Below are positions 13,975 through 22,290 of a stretch of 32,024 nucleotides of DNA, piece after piece; the stretch's first letter is position 1; the number at the start of each line of letters is the position of its first letter. The DNA is from Planctomycetota bacterium (lineage in GTDB: Bacteria > Planctomycetota > JAJSAM01). The stretch is from assembly GCA_024274785.1 (NCBI GenBank), contig JAJSAM010000017.1, forward strand, positions 1 to 32,024. Direction: 5' to 3'. The position numbers were made by a program, and so were the translations under genes. The notes under the pieces are model-generated. The model made no database searches and had not been told where the DNA came from. It saw only the letters and a program-made list of their open reading frames with translations.

Positions 13975-15254
13975 GAAGGACGGTCCACCCTTCCCGGATT
14001 GACGGAACCGTGCGGGCGCCCGCCAGCAAGAGTGTGATGATCCGGGTGACCGCCGCGGCCCTCCTCGCCGGGAATGAACGAACCGTGATCCTGAACCCCT
14101 CCATGAGCGAGGACGCCCGCTCCGGCCTCCGCGTGGCCGCCGCACTCGGCGCAGAGGTGGAGACTACCGATGGTGCGGTCTTGATCACGGGCGGGCTCTC
14201 GCCCCGGACACCCCTGCTCGACTGCGGGGAATCAGGCCTTTGCATCCGCATGTTCACCGCCATCGCGGCGCTCTGTGACCGGAAACTCACCCTGACCGGC
14301 AGCGCTCCCCTGCTGCTTCGGCCGGCGACGGCCTGCGAAGGAACCCTCGGCGCCCTCGGCGCGACCTGCACGACGACCGGCGGCTTTCCCCCCGTCGGCG
14401 TGCGGGGGGCGATTCGCGGCGGTCATGCGGTGGTGGACGGCGCCATGAGCTCGCAGTTCCTCTCGGGGCTGCTCCTCGCTCTGCCCATCGTGGAGGCGGA
14501 CTCCACTCTCCTCGTCGAGAACCTCGCCAGCCGTCCCTACGTCGACTTGACGCTCCGGCTTCTCTCGAGCTTCGGGATCTGTGTGGAGCGAGAGGGCTAC
14601 GAGCGTTTCGTCATCCCCGGCGGTCAGTCCTACCGGGTCGGCACACACGTTGTCGAGGGGGACTGGAGCGCCGCCGCATTCCTTCTCGTGCTCGGTGCGA
14701 TCGGCGGCCGCATGCGGGTTTCCGGACTCGATCCGCACTCCACCCAGGCCGACCGGAGAGTGCTGAGGGTGCTCGAGCGCGCGGGTGCCGAAGTCACCCA
14801 TCACGACGACGGGGCGGAGGTCGCGCGAGGCGAGCTTGCCTCTTTCGAGTTCGACCTCACCGATGCTCCGGATCTGTTGCCCCCCCTCGCGGCGCTCGCC
14901 AGCCACTGCGAGGGCACCAGTGTCCTTCACCACACCGATCGGACCATCCACAAGGAGAGCAACCGCGTCGAGGCGATCGCGTCGGAGTTCTCAGGTCTCG
15001 GTGTTCACGTCGAGGTCGGCAGCGGCACCCTCGCGATCACCGGCGGGCCGGTCCGGGCGGGGAGCGGCAATGCTCACGGCGACCACCGCGTGGCCATGGC
15101 GCTGGCCGTCGCGGCCTGCGCCGCCGCCGGGCCGGTCGAGATCGAAGGCGCGGAGCACGTCGCCAAGTCGTACCCGCGGTTCTTCGACGACCTCACCACC
15201 GCGGGCGGTGAACTGAGCGCGGTCGCTCAGACCACGAGCGGGAGGGACGGATGA
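13971..15254 (+). CDS. aroA: 3-phosphoshikimate 1-carboxyvinyltransferase (EPSP synthase)
   Basis: Sixth enzyme of the shikimate pathway; it joins phosphoenolpyruvate to shikimate 3-phosphate. The 427-aa protein shows the N-terminal APASKS motif (about 15-20), the DGAMSSQFLSGLLLALP substrate segment, HKESNR and DHRVAMALAVAA near the C-terminus, and an ending SYPRFFDDL typical of the family. The loop that reads NAGT in the common class is here CGESGLCIRMF, a divergent form. ATG 13971 overlaps the aroF stop as ATGA, and the gene's own stop overlaps the next start in the same way, so the three genes are translationally coupled. Confidence 0.93.
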   Translation: MRRTVHPSRIDGTVRAPASKSVMIRVTAAALLAGNERTVILNPSMSEDARSGLRVAAALGAEVETTDGAVLITGGLSPRTPLLDCGESGLCIRMFTAIAALCDRKLTLTGSAPLLLRPATACEGTLGALGATCTTTGGFPPVGVRGAIRGGHAVVDGAMSSQFLSGLLLALPIVEADSTLLVENLASRPYVDLTLRLLSSFGICVEREGYERFVIPGGQSYRVGTHVVEGDWSAAAFLLVLGAIGGRMRVSGLDPHSTQADRRVLRVLERAGAEVTHHDDGAEVARGELASFEFDLTDAPDLLPPLAALASHCEGTSVLHHTDRTIHKESNRVEAIASEFSGLGVHVEVGSGTLAITGGPVRAGSGNAHGDHRVAMALAVAACAAAGPVEIEGAEHVAKSYPRFFDDLTTAGGELSAVAQTTSGRDG

Positions 15255-16378
15255 TCCCATTCGAGATCATCGCCCTGACCTGCGAAGCCCGCGGCCACCC
15301 CTCCATTCAGGTGGGAAACCTGATCCGGGGACTGTTGGCCCACGTCGATCCGCTCGGTCCTTCTGCGGTGCTGTCGGCCACCTTCTTCGTCGATGCCCAC
15401 GTACCTTCGGGCTATCGGCAGGCGAAGGCACGGGTGATGGACAAGATCCACGCCGCATTCGGCACGGAAGCTCCCCCGGTGAGCGTCGTGGCGCAACCGC
15501 CCGAAGGCGGGATGAGCGTCGCGCTCGAGGCGACGATCCTCGTTCCCGGGCTCGAGGCAGTCTCCGTGTCCCGGCGCGAGATGGGGGGGCTCCCCTATAC
15601 GCTGGTCGAGGCCCCGGGTATCCGGCAGGTTCACGCCGGCGGTATCGCCGGCGGCGAGGAGGAGGAGGTCGATACCGCGCGCCAGGCCGGGACGGCGTTT
15701 GCGAAGATGGAAGCGATCCTCACCACCGAGGGACTGACCTTTGGTGACGTGGCCCGACAGTGGAACTACCTGGCCGGGATGCTCGAAGTGCGGGGCGACT
15801 GCCAGGTCTACCAGGCTTTCAACGACGTCCGGACCCTGGCCTACGGCACCTCGGAGTTTCCGAACGGCTACCCCGCGGCGACCGGGATCGGACAGAAGAC
15901 CGGGGGCATCCTCCTCGAGTTCATGGCGCTCAAGGCGCCGGAGGGGGTCCGGGTCGAGGCGCGATCGAACCCGTCTCAGATCGATGCCCACCGTTACTCC
16001 GAGGGCGTGCTCGTCGGGGAGCCCATCGAGGACCTCGATGGGAAGAGTTCGCCGAAGTTCGAGCGCGCCAAGGTGGTGGCCCGGGATGCGGAGGAGGTCG
16101 TTTTCGTTTCGGGGACCGCGTCCATCATCGGCGAGGAGAGCATCGCCATCGGGGACGTTCGGGCCCAGACCAGGACGACGCTCGATAACATCGGGGTGCT
16201 GATCGACGGCGGCCGGCCCACCTACCTGCGGGCATACGTCAAGCAGGCCGAGGACATTCCGGTGGTTCGGGAGGTGATCAAAGTCGTCTACGATGGAGTT
16301 CCGGCGTTGTTCGTGCAGGCGGACGTCTGCCGGAAGGAACTCCTGGTCGAGATCGAGGGAGTTCGCATCAGCCGGTAA
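15251..16378 (+). CDS. Chorismatase/RidA-fold protein (FkbO/Hyg5-like)
   Basis: A 375-aa cytoplasmic protein. The C-terminal two thirds show chorismatase-family features: WNYLAG (171-176), VYQAFNDVR (186-194), PAATGIG (208-214), SPKFERA (267-273), SGTASIIGEES (287-297) and GDVRAQTRTTLDNI (301-314). It ends with the RidA-type strand ELLVEIEG (363-370). Known relatives hydrolyse or rearrange chorismate (FkbO, Hyg5/XanB2 types), while simple RidA proteins remove reactive enamines. Translational coupling to aroA makes chorismate or a related intermediate the likely substrate. I cannot tell from sequence whether it hydrolyses, rearranges or only protects. It overlaps aroA by four bases and is followed after 12 bases by an exported protein gene. 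Confidence 0.8.
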   Translation: MIPFEIIALTCEARGHPSIQVGNLIRGLLAHVDPLGPSAVLSATFFVDAHVPSGYRQAKARVMDKIHAAFGTEAPPVSVVAQPPEGGMSVALEATILVPGLEAVSVSRREMGGLPYTLVEAPGIRQVHAGGIAGGEEEEVDTARQAGTAFAKMEAILTTEGLTFGDVARQWNYLAGMLEVRGDCQVYQAFNDVRTLAYGTSEFPNGYPAATGIGQKTGGILLEFMALKAPEGVRVEARSNPSQIDAHRYSEGVLVGEPIEDLDGKSSPKFERAKVVARDAEEVVFVSGTASIIGEESIAIGDVRAQTRTTLDNIGVLIDGGRPTYLRAYVKQAEDIPVVREVIKVVYDGVPALFVQADVCRKELLVEIEGVRISR

Positions 16379-16390
16379 CGGAGAGGCTCC

Positions 16391-17956
16391 ATGAGGAAAC
16401 TCCTGTTCATCATCATCCTGGCCCTGCTGGCCGGATTGGTCCGCGCGGCGGAGCCCCCGCCGACGGCGACCTTCGAGAAAAGGGGGTCGTTCTCGACCAG
16501 GAATCCCATCGATGCCGCGGTGCTGTCGGCCTTGAAGCGAAAGAACATCAAGCCGGCCGCCCGGTGCTCCGACGCGGTCTTTTTCCGGAGAGTACACCTC
16601 GATCTGCTGGGGATGCTTCCCGAGCCGCAGCAGATCCTGGCGTTCCTCGAGAACCGTCGCGGGAACAAGCGCGCGAAGCTGATCGACGAACTGCTGCTCC
16701 GGGATGAATTTGCCGAGTACCAGGCGCTCAAATGGTGCGACCTGCTTCGGGTGAAGGCGGAGTTCCCGATCAACCTCTGGCCGAACGCGGTCCAGGCCTA
16801 CTACCGCTGGATTCGCGACTCGATCCGGGACAACCGCCCCTACGACGAATTTGCGCGCGCGCTCCTGACCTCCAGCGGGAGCAACTTCCGTGTCGCTCCG
16901 GTGAACTTCCTGCGGGCGGTCCAGAGCCGCTCCCCGTCGGGCCTGGCCCAGGCGACGGCGCTGACCCTCATGGGATCACGCATCGAGCAGTGGCCGGAAG
17001 ATCGCCGCAAGGGGATGGAAGTCTTCTTCTCCCGCGTCACCTACAAGCGGACGGCGGAGTGGAAGGAGGAGATCGTTACGCTCAGCCCGGCGCCGGCCGG
17101 CCCGCTCGTGGCGATGTTCCCCGACGGCACCGTGGCTCGCATCGCCCCGGACGAGGATCCCCGGAAGATCTTCGCGCAATGGCTGATCCGGCCTTCGAAC
17201 GAGTGGTTCACGAAGAACGTCGTGAACCGGGTGTGGTGCTGGCTGGTCGGGCGGGGAGTCATTCACCAGCCCGATGACATCCGGGAAGGCAACCCGCCGA
17301 GCAACCCGAAGCTCCTCGCAGTCCTCGAAAAGGAACTCGTTTCGTCCGGCTACGACCTGCGCAGCCTCTACCGGAAGATCCTGAACTCGAGCACCTACCA
17401 GCAGTCCCCGGTTCCCCGGAGTGACCATCGGGAAGCGGAGGCGCTGTTCGCCCATTACATCGTCCGTCCGCTCGGGGCGGAGGTGTTGATCGACGCGCTC
17501 TGCCAGATCACCGGCAGCACCGAGAAGTACATGAGCGCGATCCCCGAGCCGTTCACCAACATCCCGGAGGAACAACGCAGCGTCGCCCTGTCGGACGGCA
17601 GCATCTCGAGCCCTTTCCTCGAGATGTTCGGCCGCCCCGCCCGGGACACCGGGCTCCAGTCGGAACGCAACCAGAACCCGACCGAGGCCCAGCGGCTGCA
17701 CATGCTGAATTCCAGCGACGTGCAGCGGCGCATCGAGCAGAGTCCACGCCTGGGCGCGCTGCTCGCCCGGTCGAGGAGAGACCCGAAGAAGGTGGTGGAG
17801 AACCTCTATCTAATCATCTTGTCGCGCTTGCCGACCGCGCGGGAGTTGGACGTGATCCGGAAGTACGCGGGACGATCCGGACCGGGCACGCGGGCGGCGG
17901 CGGCGGACCTGGTCTGGGCCCTTCTGAACACCAAGGAATTCCTCTACCGGCACTGA
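16391..17956 (+). CDS. Secreted DUF1549/DUF1553 protein
   Basis: A 521-aa exported protein with a Sec signal (about residues 1-19, ending VRAA). The DUF1549 (PSCyt2) region spans about 40-200 (FRRVHLDLLGMLPEP, ALKWCDLLRVK). The DUF1553 (PSD1) region spans about 225-515 (NEWFTKNVVNRVWCWLVGRG, RPLGAEVLIDAL, RLPTARELD). No CxxCH haem motif is present, so this is the short form without a cytochrome domain. Such proteins are abundant in Planctomycetota and usually lie beside a DUF1501 gene, as here (25-base gap). Their biochemical role is not established; they are often linked to polysaccharide use. The ribosome site GGAGAGG precedes ATG 16391. Confidence 0.92.
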   Translation: MRKLLFIIILALLAGLVRAAEPPPTATFEKRGSFSTRNPIDAAVLSALKRKNIKPAARCSDAVFFRRVHLDLLGMLPEPQQILAFLENRRGNKRAKLIDELLLRDEFAEYQALKWCDLLRVKAEFPINLWPNAVQAYYRWIRDSIRDNRPYDEFARALLTSSGSNFRVAPVNFLRAVQSRSPSGLAQATALTLMGSRIEQWPEDRRKGMEVFFSRVTYKRTAEWKEEIVTLSPAPAGPLVAMFPDGTVARIAPDEDPRKIFAQWLIRPSNEWFTKNVVNRVWCWLVGRGVIHQPDDIREGNPPSNPKLLAVLEKELVSSGYDLRSLYRKILNSSTYQQSPVPRSDHREAEALFAHYIVRPLGAEVLIDALCQITGSTEKYMSAIPEPFTNIPEEQRSVALSDGSISSPFLEMFGRPARDTGLQSERNQNPTEAQRLHMLNSSDVQRRIEQSPRLGALLARSRRDPKKVVENLYLIILSRLPTARELDVIRKYAGRSGPGTRAAAADLVWALLNTKEFLYRH

Positions 17957-17981
17957 GCAAGAAACCGACGAGGGCAGTGAT

Positions 17982-19346
17982 ATGAGTAAGCGAGAGTCGA
18001 AGCGGACGATCAGTCGGAGGGATGCCCTGAAGGGGTTCCTCCTCGGAAGCGCGGGTTTGGCGGTCAGTGGCGGCTTCGCTCCGCTGGTCCGGGCCTCCGG
18101 GGAGAGCACGCCCGGCCTCAGTGCCCCTCGAGGCAAGGCGAAGGCGGTGATTCAGATCTGGATGTGGGGGGGGCCCTCGCACATCGACACGTTCGACCCG
18201 AAGCCGGAGGCGGGCTCCGACTATACCGGGCCTCTGAACAAGGCGATCGAGACGAACGTCTCCGGCATCCGCATCGGCCAGCTCCTCCCGCAACTCGCCG
18301 GGCAGGCGGACAAGTACTCCATCATCCGCAGCATGAGCCACGGGATCAACGGGCACGAAACCGCAAGCTACGTCACCCAGACCGGCCACACTCCCGGCGT
18401 GGATCGCCTGGTCTACCCGAGCGTCGGCGCGGTGAGCTCGCTCTTCCTCGGGCGCAACGCCGGCTACGACGGGCGCATTCCCCCCTACGTGGTGATGACG
18501 CGTCCGCTCGGGCGGTTCTCGGAGGTGGGCTTCCTCGGGCTCAGGTACAAGCCTTTCGTGACCGGCGGGGATCCGAATCAGGCCCGTTTCGCGGTGGAGG
18601 GAATCGTGAGTCGGGGCATTACCGACGAGCGCCAGCGCGGCCGTCGCGAACTCCTCCACGATCTCGACACCCTCGGTCGCGCGATGCCCGACGACCAGCG
18701 GTTCGCGGATCTCGACCGGTGCGAGGACAAGGCCTACGAGCTGATCCTCGGTGACGCCGGCAAGGTCTTCGACCTCAAGGATGAGCCGAAGGAATTGCGT
18801 GAACGCTACGGCCGGAGCAAGTTCGGCCAGTCCTGCCTGGTGGCGCGGCGCCTGGTGCAACTGGGCGTACCCTACATCGCCATCAACTACGAGGGCTGGG
18901 ACACGCACAAGCAGCACTTCGAGACGATGAACCGCAAGCTGCCGGAGATGGACCGGGGCTTTGCCACGCTGCTCTCCGACCTTTCGGAGCACGGCCTGCT
19001 CGACTCCACGATCGTGTGGTGGGGGGGAGAGTTCGGCCGGACGCCGAAGGTGGCCTGGCAGGCGCCGTGGAACGGGGGCCGGAGCCACCACGGGCGCTGC
19101 TTCTGCGCGGTTGTCGCCGGCGGTGGCTTTGCCGGCGGCCGCGTACTCGGGTCCACCGACGGGAGGGGAGAGGATGTGGATGATCGCCCGGTCCACCCGC
19201 GCGAATTGATCGCCACCATCTACGGCCAGCTCGGCATCGACCCCACTGCGAAGATGCCGAACCATCGCGGTCTCGACGTCCCGGTGCTGCCGCCCGTCAA
19301 GGCCGGCGGAGCGCCGGCTGGTCCGCTGGCGGAGATCCTGGCGTGA
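17982..19346 (+). CDS. DUF1501 protein with twin-arginine signal
   Basis: A 454-aa protein whose N-terminus carries a Tat signal, ISRRDALKGFLLGSAGL, so it is exported folded. The body shows the sulfatase-like/alkaline-phosphatase fold features of DUF1501: WMWGGPSHIDTFDPKPEAG near the start, GINGHETASY, AINYEGWDTHKQHFE with Asp/His metal-type residues, and TIVWWGGEFGRTP. It overlaps the next gene by four bases (GTGA) and pairs with the preceding DUF1549/1553 gene, the usual Planctomycetota arrangement. Hydrolytic activity is suggested by fold but unproven. Confidence 0.93.
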   Translation: MSKRESKRTISRRDALKGFLLGSAGLAVSGGFAPLVRASGESTPGLSAPRGKAKAVIQIWMWGGPSHIDTFDPKPEAGSDYTGPLNKAIETNVSGIRIGQLLPQLAGQADKYSIIRSMSHGINGHETASYVTQTGHTPGVDRLVYPSVGAVSSLFLGRNAGYDGRIPPYVVMTRPLGRFSEVGFLGLRYKPFVTGGDPNQARFAVEGIVSRGITDERQRGRRELLHDLDTLGRAMPDDQRFADLDRCEDKAYELILGDAGKVFDLKDEPKELRERYGRSKFGQSCLVARRLVQLGVPYIAINYEGWDTHKQHFETMNRKLPEMDRGFATLLSDLSEHGLLDSTIVWWGGEFGRTPKVAWQAPWNGGRSHHGRCFCAVVAGGGFAGGRVLGSTDGRGEDVDDRPVHPRELIATIYGQLGIDPTAKMPNHRGLDVPVLPPVKAGGAPAGPLAEILA

Positions 19347-21724
19347 AGACGACGACGAGAGGACTGCTCATCGCCGGGGTGATCCTCGCCGGCCTGGCCA
19401 TGGCCGACGGGGCGGAAGATCCCAACCGCCCCACGCTCGGGTTCCTGTACTCCGCGGGGGGGCAGGCCGGCACGACGATCACCATCATCGCCGGCGGCCA
19501 GAAGCTGCGCGGCGTCCGGGAGGTGTTCGTCACCGGCGAGGGCGTCACCGGGAAGATCATCAAGCACTTCTCGGGACGACGGCTGTCCAGCGACCAGCGG
19601 CGGGAGGTCGCCCGGCTCCTCCGGGAGGCCCGGAAGACCCAGGTCGCCGCGCTGCGCGATGCCGGGCAGAACAAGAACCGGCGGCGCAAACCGGAGCGCA
19701 AGCGGAAGCCGAAGCCCGAGAGAAAGCCGGCGGCTACGAAGGGCGACAAGGCCCGGAAGGAGCCGGTCAAGGAGGTGAAGCTTCCGGATCACTACCTGCT
19801 GAAGGACCTGGAGAAGCGGACCCTCCGCGAACTGAAGAAGATCCAGGAGTTCTTCTTCGACCCGGCAATCCAGCAGCAGATGAGCCCCCAGATCGCCGAG
19901 CGGGTGCTGATCGAACTCGTCATCGCAAGTGACGCCCCGCCCGGTGACCGGGAGCTTCGGCTCCGGACGCCGAACGGCGTGACCAATCCGATGCGTTTCT
20001 GCGTGGGGCTACTGCCCGAAATCAGCGAGATCGAGGTGAACGACTTCACACCGATGCGGCTGCCGGCCACCGAGTCGCCGTTCGTCCTGAACGGCCAGGT
20101 GGATCGGAGGGACATCGATCAGTTCCGTTTCACCGCGAAGAAGGGGCAGAAGCTGGTGCTCGAGACGAAGGCCCGGCAACTCGTGCCCTACATGGCCGAT
20201 GCGGTGCCCGGTTGGTTCCAGGCTACGCTGATGCTTTCGGACCCCGACGGCCGGGAAGTGTGCTTCGTCGACGACTACCGGTTCGACCCGGACCCGGTCC
20301 TGCTCTTCCTGGTTCCAAAGACCGGGGATTATGTGCTCACGGTGAAGGATGCGATCTTCCGCGGCCGCGCCGACTTCGTCTATCGCATCACGATCGGGGA
20401 GATCCCGTTCATCACCCGGATGTTTCCCCTCGGCGGTCGCGCCGGCGCCGCGGCGGTGTCGGACGTCACCGGCTGGAACCTGCCCTTTCAGAAGATGGAA
20501 CTGGACACCTCGGTCAAGGCGGGAACCACCAACGAAGTCACGATGCGGTGGAAGAACGGGAGGACCAATCGCCTGCTCTATCGGGTCGACGACCTCCCCG
20601 AGGCCCTGGACACCGGCAGCAACGACACGATCGGAACCGCGCAGGCCATCACATTGCCGGTGATCGTGAACGGGCGTATCGAGGTTCCGGGTGACCACGA
20701 TGTCTTCCGCTTCGAGGGCCGCGCCGGTGAGGAAGTCGTGGTGGAGGCGGAGTGCCGCGCTCTCGAATCACCGCTCGACTCCGTCCTGCAATTGACCGGT
20801 CCGAACGGTGACGTCGTCGACTGGAATGACGACCGGGAGGATCGACGCATCGGTCTGAACACCCACCAGGCGGATTCCTATCTCCGCGTCAAACTGCCGT
20901 CGGACGGCTCCTATCGTGTGCGGATTTCCGATGCGCAGAACCATGGTGGAGAAGCCTACGGTTATCGCCTGCGGGTGAGTCCTCCACGTCCGGATTTCAC
21001 CGTGATCACGACGCCGTCGGCGTTGAGCCTGCGCGAGGGAGGCACCGTACCCTTCACCGCGCACATCATTCGCCGGGACGGCTTTGACGGCATCATCAAT
21101 CTCGAACTGGCCGGCGCCCCGGAGGGGTTTTCGCTCGGCGGCGGCCGGATCGGCCCGGGACGGGATCGCGTGCAGATGACGCTGACCGCGCCGCAGAAAG
21201 CCCTGAAGCGTCCGGTCAGGCTGGAGCTGGAGGCGACGGAGGATGTCGGGGGCGGGCAGATCCGCCGTCGCGTCATCCCCGCAGAGGACATGATGCAGGC
21301 GTTCCTGAACCGCCACCTCGTGCCCGCGAAAGAGTTCATCGCCGTCGTCAATCGGGGGCGCACCCGGATCCCGCCGATGGAGCTGATGACCCGTGGCGCG
21401 GTGCAGATCCCGACGGACGGCAGCGTGCGCGTGCTCATCAAGGCCCGCGGCCTCCCGGACCTCAGCAAGATCACGTTCAAACTCGCGGACGCCCCGGAGG
21501 GCGTCACCCTTCGCGATGTGGGCGTGACTCCGCACGGCCTGCTGCTGGTGCTCGCCGGCAGGACCGACCCCGTGAAGGTGGGGTGGGGCGACAACCTGAT
21601 CGTGGAGATCTACGCGACATACCAGCCTCCCAGGAGGGGCAAGCGCCGCCCGCCGGCCCGTTCCGTCCTGGTGGGAGTCCTCCCGGCGATTCCGTTCGAG
21701 TTCGCCGCGCCGCGGGATCAGTGA
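19343..21724 (+). CDS. Large secreted protein with two PPC-type beta domains
   Basis: A 793-aa exported protein (signal about 1-23, ending MADGA). After an N-terminal beta segment (about 32-75, PAGG-like YSAGGQAGTTI), a very basic Lys/Arg/Pro-rich linker spans about 108-148. Two bacterial pre-peptidase C-terminal (PPC) type domains follow, at about 232-350 and 430-550, each with the DxDxFRF core (RDIDQFRF and GDHDVFRF). The C-terminal 230 residues are further beta-sandwich-like repeats. GTG 19343 overlaps the DUF1501 stop. It probably acts outside the cytoplasm with the two preceding proteins. It has no protease domain, so PPC modules here are likely adhesive or structural. Confidence 0.88.
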   Translation: MKTTTRGLLIAGVILAGLAMADGAEDPNRPTLGFLYSAGGQAGTTITIIAGGQKLRGVREVFVTGEGVTGKIIKHFSGRRLSSDQRREVARLLREARKTQVAALRDAGQNKNRRRKPERKRKPKPERKPAATKGDKARKEPVKEVKLPDHYLLKDLEKRTLRELKKIQEFFFDPAIQQQMSPQIAERVLIELVIASDAPPGDRELRLRTPNGVTNPMRFCVGLLPEISEIEVNDFTPMRLPATESPFVLNGQVDRRDIDQFRFTAKKGQKLVLETKARQLVPYMADAVPGWFQATLMLSDPDGREVCFVDDYRFDPDPVLLFLVPKTGDYVLTVKDAIFRGRADFVYRITIGEIPFITRMFPLGGRAGAAAVSDVTGWNLPFQKMELDTSVKAGTTNEVTMRWKNGRTNRLLYRVDDLPEALDTGSNDTIGTAQAITLPVIVNGRIEVPGDHDVFRFEGRAGEEVVVEAECRALESPLDSVLQLTGPNGDVVDWNDDREDRRIGLNTHQADSYLRVKLPSDGSYRVRISDAQNHGGEAYGYRLRVSPPRPDFTVITTPSALSLREGGTVPFTAHIIRRDGFDGIINLELAGAPEGFSLGGGRIGPGRDRVQMTLTAPQKALKRPVRLELEATEDVGGGQIRRRVIPAEDMMQAFLNRHLVPAKEFIAVVNRGRTRIPPMELMTRGAVQIPTDGSVRVLIKARGLPDLSKITFKLADAPEGVTLRDVGVTPHGLLLVLAGRTDPVKVGWGDNLIVEIYATYQPPRRGKRRPPARSVLVGVLPAIPFEFAAPRDQ

Positions 21725-21861
21725 TTCCGCTCAGAAAGTGAGGAGCGTTCGCTCGGAGCGTCGTCGTCCGGCCGGACCGGGCGCGGTCATTCGCCGACCG
21801 GAGGGTCCCGGCGCGGGCGCCGCTGCTCCAGATTATCAGGAGCCGTCGACTGCCTCCCCCT

Positions 21862-22047
21862 CAGCTCTCCCATGGAAAAGGGCAACAGCGTCTCGATCGC
21901 CGTCCGTCCGGCGAGGGTCTGTGAGACCCGCTCCATCAGCAGCAGGTTCTGGGAGGCGGTGAGGATGAACCGTCCCGGGCGAGGATCCTCGTCCACCTCC
22001 ACCTGGAGACAGGAGAGAAGTTCAGGGACGCGCCGGACCATCGGGCG
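21862..22047 (-). pseudogene. Fragment of an AAA_14/DUF4143-type ATPase
   Basis: The minus-strand frame reads RRVPELLSCLQVEVDEDP, then RFILTASQNLLLMERVSQ and LAGRTAIETLLPFSMGEL. This is the characteristic stretch from the Walker B region through sensor 1 to the start of the lid in AAA_14/DUF4143 ATPases. The LDEVQ-type Walker B is already lost upstream (positions above 22040 do not fit), the P-loop is missing, and the frame degenerates below 21862 before stopping at 21787. It is a dead remnant of a family that is often mobile. Confidence 0.7.
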
Positions 22048-22231
22048 GACGGGAATGCGTGCCGGGAGCGCGTTATCCCGATGGACTGCCAGCCATTGGT
22101 GGCGCGCGCCCGAGACGGAACTCGTTCCCCCGAGTGGGGGTTCGATGCACCTCTCGGGGGGACCGACTCCGGTGCAGGTGAACCTACGACGCCGAAATCT
22201 CGTCCAAAAGTCTCCGGCCGGCAGGTACCAG

Positions 22232-22261
22232 TTCACACCGGACGGGCCGGGACAGTAGAAT
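22232..22261 (+). promoter_or_regulatory. Promoter of the Bat operon
   Basis: TTCACA (22232-22237), 18 bases, TAGAAT (22256-22261); both boxes match consensus at five of six positions. Transcription would start near 22268, about 23 bases before ATG 22291, with GAGG as ribosome site in the leader. Confidence 0.5.
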
Positions 22262-22290
22262 TCCGCCGTGTGCGCACCAAGAGGAAGACC

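Larger units (their letters stand above)
21725..22290. other. Gap between the PPC gene and the Bat operon
   Basis: No intact gene lies in these 566 bases. They hold an AAA_14-type ATPase fragment on the minus strand (21862-22047) and the Bat-operon promoter (22232-22261). Long open frames on both strands reflect high GC content. The remainder (22048-22231) shows nothing I can identify. Confidence 0.6.

Noticed and set aside
12997..14145. Extension of the MarR frame upstream across aroF
   Set aside because: The part above 12996 is antisense to DAHP synthase and has no plausible domain; ATG 12996 with GGGAGAG is the natural start.
15227..16597. A 456-codon minus-strand frame opposite the chorismatase-like gene
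   Set aside because: Composition is typical of an antisense shadow (Asp, His, Gly, Arg and Pro) and the plus strand carries recognised family motifs coupled to aroA.
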